From NCBI RefSeq assembly GCF_003268025.1, contig NZ_QLUW01000001.1, forward strand, positions 1-64,000: a DNA stretch of 64,000 nt. The letters run 5' to 3'. Source of the DNA: Paenibacillus montanisoli. Its GTDB lineage: Bacteria > Bacillota > Bacilli > Paenibacillales > Paenibacillaceae. This document shows, in pieces, positions 1 to 7,130 of the stretch. The notes beneath the pieces were generated by a model. The model saw nothing but the letters and a program-made list of their open reading frames with translations, ran no database searches and had not been told where the DNA came from. A program made the position numbers and the translations under genes. Each line of letters begins with the position of its first letter. Position 1 is the first letter of the stretch.

Positions 1-116
1 AAGATGAGATTTCCCAGTATGTAAGACCCCTGGAAGACGACCAGGTTGATAGGTTCGAGGTGGAAGCGCAGCAATGTGTGGAGCTGACGAATACTAATCG
101 GTCGAGGGCTTATCCT
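1..116 (+). rRNA. rrl: 23S ribosomal RNA, 3' end (partial)
   Basis: The first ~116 bases match the conserved 3' terminus of bacterial 23S rRNA, ending in the CGGTCGAGGGCTTATCC stretch. The 5' part lies outside the window. The exact 3' end is placed by family resemblance and may be off by one or two bases. No 5S gene follows; tRNA-Asn starts about 90 bases later. Confidence 0.93.
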
Positions 117-207
117 AAATACTTCGAATAAACAGCTAAAGCAAGAAACCTTCGCAAAGGTTCGTATCCAGTTTTCAGGGTGACAAGTTGCCCTAGTTTC
201 ATAATAT
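117..207 (+). other. 23S-to-tRNA spacer without 5S rRNA
   Basis: A 91-base spacer between the 23S end and tRNA-Asn. It contains a short inverted repeat (GAAACCTTCGCAAAGGTTCG around 147-166) that could be an RNA-processing stem. No 5S rRNA sequence is present, so the tRNAs are probably co-transcribed with the rRNA operon directly after 23S. Confidence 0.6.
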
Positions 208-283
208 TCCCTGATAGCTCAGTTGGTAGAGCACTCGACTGTTAATCGAGTTGTCACAGGTTCGAGTCCTGTTCGGGGAGCCA
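208..283 (+). tRNA. trnN: tRNA-Asn (GTT)
   Basis: Cloverleaf with acceptor TCCCTGA paired to TCGGGGA, anticodon GTT, encoded CCA at 281-283. First member of the 16-tRNA array. Confidence 0.97.
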
Positions 284-290
284 TTTATCC

Positions 291-381
291 GGAGAGCTGT
301 CCGAGTGGTCGAAGGAGCACGATTGGAAATCGTGTAGGCGTTAACCGCGTCTCGAGGGTTCGAATCCCTCGCTCTCCGCCA
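291..381 (+). tRNA. trnS: tRNA-Ser (GGA)
   Basis: Class II tRNA with long variable arm, acceptor GGAGAGC paired to GCTCTCC, anticodon GGA, encoded CCA. Confidence 0.97.
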
Positions 382-386
382 GATAT

Positions 387-461
387 GGCCCGTTGGTCAA
401 GGGGTTAAGACACCTCCCTTTCACGGAGGTAACAGGGGTTCGAATCCCCTACGGGTCACCA
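387..461 (+). tRNA. trnE: tRNA-Glu (TTC)
   Basis: Acceptor GGCCCGT paired to ACGGGTC, anticodon TTC, encoded CCA. Confidence 0.97.
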
Positions 462-491
462 TTTTCTCTAAAAATTCTTCAAAAAAAACAC

Positions 492-521
492 TTGCAATTA
501 GCGTACAAGATGAGTTATAGT
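492..521 (+). promoter_or_regulatory. Candidate internal promoter of the tRNA array
   Basis: TTGCAA (492-497) and TATAGT (516-521) with an 18-base spacer lie in the longest gap inside the array, 21 bases upstream of tRNA-Val. This would let the distal 13 tRNAs be made independently of rRNA transcription. Motif match only. Confidence 0.5.
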
Positions 522-542
522 ATTACTTGTCGCGCTTAACAT

Positions 543-618
543 GGAGGCTTAGCTCAGCTGGGAGAGCATCTGCCTTACAAGCAGAGGGTCGGCGGTTCGA
601 TCCCGTCAGCCTCCACCA
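543..618 (+). tRNA. trnV: tRNA-Val (TAC)
   Basis: Acceptor GGAGGCT paired to AGCCTCC, anticodon TAC, encoded CCA. Confidence 0.97.
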
Positions 619-640
619 TATAAGTGCATTAGCACACTGA

Positions 641-717
641 CGCGGGGTGGAGCAGCTCGGTAGCTCGTCGGGCTCATAACCCGAAGGCCGCAGGTTCAAA
701 TCCTGCCCCCGCAACCA
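641..717 (+). tRNA. trnM: Initiator tRNA-fMet (CAT)
   Basis: Anticodon CAT with the initiator hallmarks: an unpaired C1-A72 at the acceptor top (CGCGGGG against CCCCGCA) and three consecutive G-C pairs in the anticodon stem. Encoded CCA at 715-717. Confidence 0.97.
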
Positions 718-752
718 AACTTCTTTCGGTCTTATACCGAGAATTATAATGT

Positions 753-829
753 GGAGCCGTGGTGTAGAGGCCTAACATGCCTGCCTGTCACGCAGGAGAC
801 CGCGGGTTCGAATCCCGTCGGCTCCGCCA
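753..829 (+). tRNA. trnD: tRNA-Asp (GTC)
   Basis: Acceptor GGAGCCG paired to CGGCTCC, anticodon GTC, encoded CCA. Confidence 0.97.
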
Positions 830-842
830 TTATAAACCATAA

Positions 843-918
<76 letters not shown>

Positions 919-942
919 TCTTTAAATGCTTGAAAGTGATAT

Positions 943-1018
<76 letters not shown>

Positions 1019-1022
1019 TTAT

Positions 1023-1107
1023 GGAGGATTAGCGAAGTGGCCAAACGCGGGAGACTGTAAATCTCTTCCTTCCAGGTTCGGTGGTTCGAATCCATCATCC
1101 TCCACCA
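1023..1107 (+). tRNA. trnY: tRNA-Tyr (GTA)
   Basis: Class II tRNA with long variable arm, acceptor GGAGGAT paired to ATCCTCC, anticodon GTA, encoded CCA. Confidence 0.97.
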
Positions 1108-1114
1108 CTTACCT

Positions 1115-1188
1115 AGGGGCATAGTTTAAAGGTAGAACAGCGGTCTCCAAAACCGTTAGTGTGGGTTCAATTCCTGCTGCCCCTGCCA
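1115..1188 (+). tRNA. trnW: tRNA-Trp (CCA)
   Basis: Acceptor AGGGGCA paired to TGCCCCT, anticodon CCA, discriminator G, encoded 3' CCA. Confidence 0.97.
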
Positions 1189-1203
1189 ATTGAATAGTTG
1201 TAT

Positions 1204-1280
1204 GGCGATCGTGGCGAAGGGGTTAACGCACCGGTTTGTGGATCCGGCATTCGTGGGTTCAAGTCCCATCGGTCGCCCCA
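1204..1280 (+). tRNA. trnH: tRNA-His (GTG)
   Basis: Anticodon GTG and the extra 5' G (G-1 at 1204) that faces C73, the histidine identity element. Acceptor GCGATCG pairs with CGGTCGC; encoded CCA. Confidence 0.97.
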
Positions 1281-1309
1281 TAACAACTACTAACTTACAT
1301 CTTATGCGT

Positions 1310-1384
1310 TGGGGATTAGCCAAGCGGTAAGGCAACGGACTTTGACTCCGTCATTCCTAGGTTCGAATCCTAGATCCCCAGCCA
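1310..1384 (+). tRNA. trnQ: tRNA-Gln (TTG)
   Basis: Acceptor TGGGGAT paired to ATCCCCA, anticodon TTG, encoded CCA. Confidence 0.97.
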
Positions 1385-1388
1385 TTAT

Positions 1389-1463
1389 GCGGAAGTGGCT
1401 CAGCGGTAGAGCATCGCCTTGCCAAGGCGAGGGTCGCGGGTTCGATTCCCGTCTTCCGCTCCA
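1389..1463 (+). tRNA. trnG: tRNA-Gly (GCC)
   Basis: Acceptor GCGGAAG paired to CTTCCGC, anticodon GCC, encoded CCA. Confidence 0.97.
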
Positions 1464-1473
1464 TTATTTATCT

Positions 1474-1547
1474 GGCGCCATAGCCAAGTGGTAAGGCAGA
1501 GCTCTGCAAAAGCTTTACCCCCAGTTCGAGTCTGGGTGGCGCCTCCA
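1474..1547 (+). tRNA. trnC: tRNA-Cys (GCA)
   Basis: Acceptor GGCGCCA paired to TGGCGCC, anticodon GCA, encoded CCA. Confidence 0.97.
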
Positions 1548-1562
1548 CCATTTTCACAATTT

Positions 1563-1639
1563 GTGCCCTTAGCTCAGCTGGATAGAGCGTTTGACTACGA
1601 ATCAAAAGGTCAGGAGTTCGAATCTCTTAGGGCACGCCA
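1563..1639 (+). tRNA. trnR: tRNA-Arg (ACG)
   Basis: Acceptor GTGCCCT paired to AGGGCAC, anticodon ACG (A34 is expected to be edited to inosine), encoded CCA. Confidence 0.97.
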
Positions 1640-1646
1640 TGTATTT

Positions 1647-1728
1647 GCCGGTGTGGCGGAATGGCAGACGCGCGCGACTCAAAATCGTGAGGGAAACCGT
1701 GGAGGTTCGAGTCCTCTCACCGGCACCA
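1647..1728 (+). tRNA. trnL: tRNA-Leu (CAA)
   Basis: Class II tRNA, acceptor GCCGGTG paired to CACCGGC, loop CTCAAAA giving anticodon CAA, encoded CCA. Last tRNA of the array. Confidence 0.96.
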
Positions 1729-1743
1729 TATATGAGATTAAGC

Positions 1744-1776
1744 AGCCTGTAAGATCATTGATCTTACAGGCTTTTT
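1744..1776 (+). terminator. Terminator of the rRNA-tRNA operon
   Basis: A 14-base perfect inverted repeat (AGCCTGTAAGATCA and its complement, 1744-1772) followed by TTTTT. It ends the rRNA/tRNA transcription unit. Confidence 0.9.
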
Positions 1777-1939
1777 GTCGTCCAAAATGAGCAATAGAAG
1801 GCGGAGTTTTGATATACGATGTTTTGTTTGTCAGCCTCAGGGTCGGCGTGCTCCCCGCCTCAGGTCTAGGTTCAAAAACCGTCGCGGGTCCGTTTTGGAA
1901 ATTCTGCAAACAACCTAGAATAAGGACATAAGCAAGAAA

Positions 1940-1966
1940 CGAAACAATAGCAAGAAAGCAGCCGTA
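1940..1966 (+). promoter_or_regulatory. Candidate ECF-sigma promoter upstream of the LiaI/PspA operon
   Basis: CGAAAC (1940-1945) and CGTA (1963-1966) separated by 17 bases resemble the sigma-W type consensus TGAAAC-N16/17-CGTA. The site lies 50 bases before the first gene. In Bacillus subtilis pspA is sigma-W controlled, which fits, but this is a motif match only. An alternative vegetative -10 (TAGAAT, 1916-1921) lies just upstream. The rest of the 240-base gap holds nothing recognisable. Confidence 0.4.
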
Positions 1967-2015
1967 AGGAAGATTAAAAGTTGAAGTCAATTCATGAAAG
2001 GCGGTGACATGTAAA

Positions 2016-2309
2016 ATGAACGGAAAATCTGCACTGAGTGCTATTCTGGTTGTAATCGGCACACTGATGGTCATGAAGTTTATCGGTATCAACTTAAGCT
2101 GGATTATCGGTCTACTGATGCCATTCATCCTGATCGGACTTGGCGTAATCGGACTTCGCAACAACAGCAAAATCATCGGCGGCATTCTCATCGTCGTCGG
2201 TGCAATTATGCTGATCAGCAAATTGGCGTGGGTGTTCGCGCTTCTGCTGGCAATCGGATTAATCCTATGGGGAGTCTCCTTATTCAAGAGTCGTACTAGA
2301 GGCGTTTAA
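2016..2309 (+). CDS. LiaI/LiaF-type small membrane protein
   Basis: A 97-residue, almost wholly hydrophobic protein with four predicted membrane segments arranged as two hairpins (about residues 5-20, 22-40, 46-63 and 66-83) and a short basic C-terminus. This is the pattern of the LiaI/LiaF-like transmembrane domain, whose B. subtilis members sense or buffer envelope stress with a PspA-family partner. ATG at 2016 was chosen over an in-frame GTG at 2004 because AGGCGGTG lies 9 bases ahead of the ATG and overlaps the GTG. It is the first gene of a cluster with pspA, pspC and a second pspA, 53 bases before pspA. Family assignment rests on topology and context. Confidence 0.75.
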   Translation: MNGKSALSAILVVIGTLMVMKFIGINLSWIIGLLMPFILIGLGVIGLRNNSKIIGGILIVVGAIMLISKLAWVFALLLAIGLILWGVSLFKSRTRGV

Positions 2310-2362
2310 CTTAATGAAGAAATGAACTTTACCTTAGCAGTGTGAACGAAGGAGGCAAGACG

Positions 2363-3052
2363 ATGAGTATCATGCGGAGAGTTCGGGACATGACGGTTGC
2401 AACGCTCAACGAGCGGCTGGAGAAAGCAGAAGATCCCGTTAAGCTAATCGATCAGTTTCTCTGGTCGACGAGAGAAGAGATTATTGGCGCGGAGAAGCTG
2501 TATCAGCAATGCGCAGCGCATAGCAACCATTTGAGAGCACAATGGCTTCAAGCAGAGCAGCTTAAAGAGAAACGCGAGCAGCAAGCGATTATCGCTTTGA
2601 AAGCCGGTGAGGAGCACGTGGCTCGGATCGCGCTGATGGAGAAGGCGTCCAGCGAAGAACGTTCTGCGCAGTATCGTGAGCTTTATGAGCAGGCTCAACA
2701 AGGCACGCGAGATTTGGAAGAACAACTGCGCGAGCTGCGCAGCGAGTACCAGACGGTGTACGAGAGACGTGAATATTTTGCAGCACGGATGGAGTCGCTT
2801 CGCTTGCAGCAGCGCATGAACGAGCGCTACGCAGGCAATCACGGCTCAATCGGACAACAACAGCCAAACGGCATGTTCCGGAAGCTGGAGGACCGGATTT
2901 CGGACATGGAGCTGGAAGCACGCAGCCTGCGCGATCTGCGCAAAGCCGGGCAAGAGTTCATTAGCGAAGCCGGCTTTACACTGCAGAACGTTATCGAACG
3001 CGAGATGGAGCAGTTGAAACGCAAACTACAACAGGAAGGTTGGAAGCCGTAA
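2363..3052 (+). CDS. pspA: PspA/IM30 family envelope-stress protein (copy 1)
   Basis: A 229-residue, strongly alpha-helical coiled-coil protein. It starts with an amphipathic helix (MSIMRRVRDMTVATLNERL) and the conserved A-E-DP-x-x-L-I-D segment of the PspA/Vipp1/IM30 family, members of which polymerise on the cytoplasmic face of damaged membranes. Long heptad-rich Gln/Glu/Arg helices fill residues 25-150, then a Gly/Gln-rich linker and a C-terminal helix. The ATG at 2363 has GGAGG 7 bases upstream; an upstream in-frame GTG overlaps that site. The stop overlaps the pspC start as TAATG, so the two are translationally coupled. Shares family and order with a second pspA at 3525. Confidence 0.9.
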   Translation: MSIMRRVRDMTVATLNERLEKAEDPVKLIDQFLWSTREEIIGAEKLYQQCAAHSNHLRAQWLQAEQLKEKREQQAIIALKAGEEHVARIALMEKASSEERSAQYRELYEQAQQGTRDLEEQLRELRSEYQTVYERREYFAARMESLRLQQRMNERYAGNHGSIGQQQPNGMFRKLEDRISDMELEARSLRDLRKAGQEFISEAGFTLQNVIEREMEQLKRKLQQEGWKP

Positions 3053-3522
3053 TGAAGAAACTGTACCGGTCGCGCCGCGATAAGAAGCTGTTTGGCTTAT
3101 GCGGCGGTTTAGCTGATATGCTGAATGTCGATGCGACGCTGCTGCGGATTCTTCTGATCGTGGTGACCGTATTTACGAGCGGAGCATTAATTCTTGTCTA
3201 TATTTTAGCTGGATTAGTCGTTCCAAAGGACCCTTACCACCATGGAGGATATGGCCCGGGCGGTTTCAATGGCGGTTGGAATAACGGCCCGTACGGCGGC
3301 AGCAACGGCAATTATGGTCATGGTCAAGGCTTTGGTTATGGAGGTTCGTACAACAACCCGCCACAGCCACCGGGCACAGGCGGCGCGAATTGGCAAACGC
3401 CGCCGGCGCAGTCGGCTTCGAATATTGATGCCATGATGGAAGACCTGGAAAAGCGCGCATTGCGCAAAGAAATCGAAGAGCTTCGTGCAAAATTAGCGAA
3501 ACATGAGAAGGGAGAGTTTTAA
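3052..3522 (+). CDS. pspC: PspC domain membrane protein with glycine-rich tail
   Basis: 156 residues. Residues 1-60 form a PspC domain: basic start ([20 protein letters not shown]) and one strong membrane span (about 35-57). Residues 64-125 are a Gly/Asn/Tyr/Pro-rich low-complexity linker, and 130-156 a charged coiled coil ([21 protein letters not shown]). PspC proteins anchor or regulate PspA at the membrane; the coiled coil is a plausible PspA-contact site, which is inference. Start ATG overlaps the pspA stop (TAATG at 3050-3054); AGGAAGG is the ribosome site. Confidence 0.88.
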   Translation: MKKLYRSRRDKKLFGLCGGLADMLNVDATLLRILLIVVTVFTSGALILVYILAGLVVPKDPYHHGGYGPGGFNGGWNNGPYGGSNGNYGHGQGFGYGGSYNNPPQPPGTGGANWQTPPAQSASNIDAMMEDLEKRALRKEIEELRAKLAKHEKGEF

Positions 3523-3524
3523 AC

Positions 3525-4211
3525 ATGAGTATTTTCAAAAGAATGAAGGATATGACGAAGGCATCGGTCCATGAACTGCTTGATAAGATGGAAGATCCGG
3601 TTGTCATGTTGAATCAATATTTGCGCGATATGGAGGCTGAAATCCATACGGCTGAGCTGACGGTAGCCAAGCAAATGGCAAGCGAGCGCCGCATGAAGCA
3701 GCGTCTTGAGGAAGCGGTTCGCAGCGGCGCAGACCGCGAGGCGAAAGCCGAGACCGCCCTGCGTGCCGGCCAAGAGGATCTGGCTCGCAAGCTTCTGGAG
3801 GAGAAAATTTTCTTCGACCAAAAGACGGTGGAATACACAGAGATGCACCAAAGCGCAAAGGCGCAAGCGGACGATCTCATGGCACAGCTGCATGGTATGA
3901 AGGACGAGTATTATCAGCTTCGCAACAAGCGCAATGAGCTTGCCGCCCGTGCTCAAATGGCGAAGGCGAAGAAGCAAATGGCGCAAGTAACATCGGTTCA
4001 TTCCATCGAGAGCGGTCACGCATCGCGCGGCTTTAGCCGGATGGAAGAAAAAATTATGCAAATGGAAGCGGAAGCCGACGTAATGCGCGTACCATACAAC
4101 AACTACAAAGCTCCTGCAGCTGCAGGCTCCGTTGACCCTGCGAAGCAGGTGCAAATCGAAGAGCAGCTTCAAGCGCTCAAGAACAAGCTGAACCCGCCTT
4201 CCGGCGAATAG
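3525..4211 (+). CDS. PspA/IM30 family protein (copy 2)
   Basis: 228 residues, two bases after pspC. Starts with the same amphipathic helix type ([19 protein letters not shown]), then D-K-M-E-D-P and continuous coiled-coil helices to about residue 185, with a variable loop near 150-165. Overall closer to B. subtilis LiaH/PspA length than copy 1 is. Having two PspA paralogues either side of PspC suggests hetero-oligomers or division of labour. The gene is followed by a weak hairpin (4241-4285) before the histidine kinase gene. Confidence 0.88.
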   Translation: MSIFKRMKDMTKASVHELLDKMEDPVVMLNQYLRDMEAEIHTAELTVAKQMASERRMKQRLEEAVRSGADREAKAETALRAGQEDLARKLLEEKIFFDQKTVEYTEMHQSAKAQADDLMAQLHGMKDEYYQLRNKRNELAARAQMAKAKKQMAQVTSVHSIESGHASRGFSRMEEKIMQMEAEADVMRVPYNNYKAPAAAGSVDPAKQVQIEEQLQALKNKLNPPSGE

Positions 4212-4240
4212 ACTCTGATCCGAGCCATGCAAATGATGTA

Positions 4241-4289
4241 AGCCATAAATGGTCGATGCGCTAATCGAGGCATCGGCCACTGGCTTGTT
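4241..4289 (+). terminator. Weak hairpin after the psp operon
   Basis: Nested inverted repeat AGCCA...GGTCGATGC / GCATCGGCC...TGGCT followed by TTGTTT. It may attenuate transcription between the psp genes and the downstream two-component genes. The T-tract is poor. Confidence 0.4.
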
Positions 4290-4320
4290 TGCCGTTATAC
4301 ATAAATGAGGGGGAGCAGCA

Positions 4321-5451
4321 GTGAAGGAAGAATCAGACCGGTCATCAAGGCCGATGACCCAGCCGGAGACGCCGCCAGCCGTACAAGGGCCGCTGTTTCC
4401 GGCTTATCGAAATGGCGCACCGTCTTCAACCGCTCAGACCGAGAAGCGGCGGAACGCTGCGGAAACCGTGCTGTGGATTTTGGTCATTCTCGGCTTGAGT
4501 GTGCTTGTCCTGCAAGGAACCGGATATGTGAAGCTATTCGCGCTGCAAAGCAAAGCCGCGTTGATCGGTCTAACGGTCATTGCGCTGGCACTCATTATGG
4601 CGGCTGCCTATAGCTATCTGCAAAGCGTGAAGCTGAGAGCCGCTATGCAGCGACTGACCGAGCAGCAGCGGCGCAAGCGCCAGCGGGTTACCCTTCCCGA
4701 TCAGGAAGGGGAAGCGAAGGCGCCTGAATCTCTCTCGGAAGAGGATGAGGCTTGGACGGAGCAGGTGCGTTTCTCCGCCGTGATCGAGGAGCGGCAGCGG
4801 CTGGCACGAGAGCTTCATGATGCGGTCAGCCAGCAGCTATTTGCCATCTCCATGACGGCGACGGCGGTCAGCCGGACGCTGGAGAAGGACTGGGAGCGAG
4901 CCAAGCGGCAGGTGCAGCTAATCGAGGAGATGGCCTCGGTCGCGCAGTCGGAGATGCGCGCGCTGCTTCTGCATTTGCGGCCGATTCATCTGGACGGCAA
5001 AAATTTAAGCCAGGCGCTGCATAGCTTGATCGATGAGCTGAAGCTGAAGGTGCCGATGAAGATTACGCTGGAGGCTGACCCTACGATCATGCTCGATACG
5101 GAAGCGGAAGATCATCTGTTCCGCATCGCCCAAGAGGCGCTATCCAATACGCTCCGGCACTCGAAGGCGGAAAATTTGAATATTTATTTGCAGCACGCCG
5201 GCGCATACGTACGGTTGACGTTGCAGGATAATGGCGTTGGTTTTAACCTAGAGGAGAAAAAGCAAACCTCCTACGGTTTGTTAACGATGGAAGAACGGGT
5301 TAATGTGCTTGGCGGTTCTTTGAAGCTGATCACGTCGCCAGGGAACGGCGTTTTAATCGACATATGGGTGCCTGCATCTGGGCATGATGGAGGAGGAATA
5401 CTACCGAATGGAAGCGATCGAACGAATGGACAGCATCGAACAACCTATTAA
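4321..5451 (+). CDS. LiaS/NarL-type sensor histidine kinase
   Basis: 376 residues. A 50-residue proline-rich cytoplasmic start, two membrane spans (about 50-66 and 79-99) with almost no extracellular loop, then a HisKA_3 phospho-acceptor region (ARELHDAVSQQL, His166) and a HATPase_c domain with N-box (FRIAQEALSNTLRHS) and G1 box (DNGVGF). The lack of an external sensor domain is typical of intramembrane-sensing kinases of the LiaS/VraS class. GTG start with AGGGGGAG upstream. Overlaps the response regulator gene, which it should phosphorylate. The psp genes directly upstream suggest these are the targets, by analogy with liaIHGFSR. Confidence 0.88.
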   Translation: MKEESDRSSRPMTQPETPPAVQGPLFPAYRNGAPSSTAQTEKRRNAAETVLWILVILGLSVLVLQGTGYVKLFALQSKAALIGLTVIALALIMAAAYSYLQSVKLRAAMQRLTEQQRRKRQRVTLPDQEGEAKAPESLSEEDEAWTEQVRFSAVIEERQRLARELHDAVSQQLFAISMTATAVSRTLEKDWERAKRQVQLIEEMASVAQSEMRALLLHLRPIHLDGKNLSQALHSLIDELKLKVPMKITLEADPTIMLDTEAEDHLFRIAQEALSNTLRHSKAENLNIYLQHAGAYVRLTLQDNGVGFNLEEKKQTSYGLLTMEERVNVLGGSLKLITSPGNGVLIDIWVPASGHDGGGILPNGSDRTNGQHRTTY

Positions 5452-6085
5452 GGTGTTGCTCGTGGACGATCACGAGATGGTCAGGATCGGGCTGGCCGCG
5501 GTATTGAATACCGAGGACGGGATAGAAGTCGTCGGGGAAGCGAGCAACGGGATGGAAGGCATCCGCCTGGCGCAAGCGTATAGGCCGGACGTCGTGCTAA
5601 TGGATTTGGTCATGGAAGGCATGGACGGCGTAGAAACGACCCGCAAGCTGCTTGAGTTGTATCCGGACTGCAAGGTGATCGTACTGACTAGCTATTTGGA
5701 CGACGGAAAAATGTATCCCGTTATTGAAGCAGGCGCATTCAGCTACCTGCTGAAAACATCGCGCGCGACCGAGATCGCGGATGCGATCCGTGCCGCTAAC
5801 AGAGGCCAGTCGGTGCTGGAATCCCAAGTGGCGGCAAAGATGATGAACCGGTTCCGTCAACCGAAAGCGGAGGCTGTTCGTCCGCTCCACGATCAGCTGA
5901 CAGACCGGGAAATGGACGTCTTGAAGTGCGTGGCGAAGGGCTTGTCAAACCAAGAAATCGCCGAGGAATTGTTCATTGGGATTAAGACGGTGAAGTTCCA
6001 CGTCACGAATATTTTCGCGAAGCTGAGCGTGGAAGATCGGACGCAAGCGGCCATTTACGCGCACAAGCACGGGTTGGCGGAATAG
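5408..6085 (+). CDS. NarL/LiaR-family response regulator
   Basis: 225 residues from ATG 5408: receiver domain with DDHE acidic pocket and phospho-acceptor Asp66 in VVLMDLVMEG, the Lys in LLKTS, and a LuxR-type helix-turn-helix (LTDREMDVLKCVAKGLSNQE) near residue 163. ATG 5408 follows GGAGGAGG by 11 bases; ATGs at 5384/5387 lie upstream without a ribosome site and 5426 is also possible. The gene overlaps the kinase by 44 bases, so the pair is co-translated. Likely controls the upstream psp/lia-type genes. Confidence 0.9.
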   Translation: MEAIERMDSIEQPIKVLLVDDHEMVRIGLAAVLNTEDGIEVVGEASNGMEGIRLAQAYRPDVVLMDLVMEGMDGVETTRKLLELYPDCKVIVLTSYLDDGKMYPVIEAGAFSYLLKTSRATEIADAIRAANRGQSVLESQVAAKMMNRFRQPKAEAVRPLHDQLTDREMDVLKCVAKGLSNQEIAEELFIGIKTVKFHVTNIFAKLSVEDRTQAAIYAHKHGLAE

Positions 6086-6088
6086 GGC

Positions 6089-6970
6089 TCAACCGGATGC
6101 GGTGGTCCATTTCTTGCGAAAGGCCAGCGGCGTGAGTCCTTCACGGGCTTTGAACAGATTTATAAAGTGGCTGACGTTGTCGACGCCGACCTCCTCCGCG
6201 ATGGCCGCTACCGGCTTCGCGGTATATTTGAGAAGCTCCTTTGCCCGTACGATTCGCAGGTAAATGAGGTACTCATTCGGCGACATGCCGATATGCTTCT
6301 TGAACTCGCGGATTAGATGGTATTTGCTCAGGGCAAACGATCGCGCCAGTTCATCTAGGCGGATCGTTTCGGAGCATCGGCGCTCCATCTCGCGGATCAT
6401 GTCGGCCAAATAGGCGGGAACCGCCTTGGCGTCCGAAGCTTGAACATGGGCTGATATAACGAGTTCCGTAGCCAGATCGGTAAGCACCTTGGCGCCATAC
6501 AGCTCGGTGTGAACGGTCTTCTGCTCATGCAGATCAATTAGGCATTGCATATAGCCAAGGACAGGCGAGTCGCGCTGCAGCTGCAGAAGAGGATCGCCTT
6601 TTTTGGCATACGAATCGTAATAATGCCGGCTGGCTCCCCCGTAGAAATGAACCCATGCGAATTCCCAATGCTCGCTCCCCGTGGCCCGATAATGCTGATG
6701 AGCCATACAGTCGATAAAGAACAGCGAGTGCGGGCCAAGCGTGAACGAATGGCCGCCATAATCCAGTTTGCCTTCCCCGGAAACCGTGTAAACGACGAGA
6801 TAGGACGGCAGATGCTGCCTCTCCGTGAAATACGGCGGATGCGTCCAGAAGTATCCGACCTCTTGAACATACATAAACGCCGACTTTGCCTCCATACTCG
6901 GCGATAAAATCAAGCGGACGGAATTGTTCGTCCAGCTGTGCGAGGCATTTTCCATATAACGCTGCGGCAT
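6089..6970 (-). CDS. AraC-family transcriptional regulator with cupin sensor
   Basis: 293 residues. An N-terminal cupin-like sugar-sensing domain (about 25-165, with GEGKLDYGGHSFTLGPHSLF) and a C-terminal pair of AraC helix-turn-helices (about 190-290, RLDELARSFALSKYHLIREF and IAEEVGVDNVSHFINLFKAR). Start ATG 6970 has GAGGGG about 10 bases upstream. Divergent from the isomerase gene with 160 bases between them, so it most likely controls that promoter in response to a sugar. Its stop lies only a few bases from the end of the convergent response regulator gene at 6085, with no terminator between. Confidence 0.9.
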   Translation of the reverse strand: MPQRYMENASHSWTNNSVRLILSPSMEAKSAFMYVQEVGYFWTHPPYFTERQHLPSYLVVYTVSGEGKLDYGGHSFTLGPHSLFFIDCMAHQHYRATGSEHWEFAWVHFYGGASRHYYDSYAKKGDPLLQLQRDSPVLGYMQCLIDLHEQKTVHTELYGAKVLTDLATELVISAHVQASDAKAVPAYLADMIREMERRCSETIRLDELARSFALSKYHLIREFKKHIGMSPNEYLIYLRIVRAKELLKYTAKPVAAIAEEVGVDNVSHFINLFKAREGLTPLAFRKKWTTASG

Positions 6971-7130
6971 GCTCCATCATCCCCTCTACTCCGTTTTTCC
7001 CATTATCGTCTACGACTCGGAACAAAGCAATATACTGTGATTTTGGAGCAACATATCGCGATGTGGTTTCAAATGACTGCGAATACAATGAGATTATGAA
7101 TCTATTATTTTCTCATTGGAGGCGCTTGCC

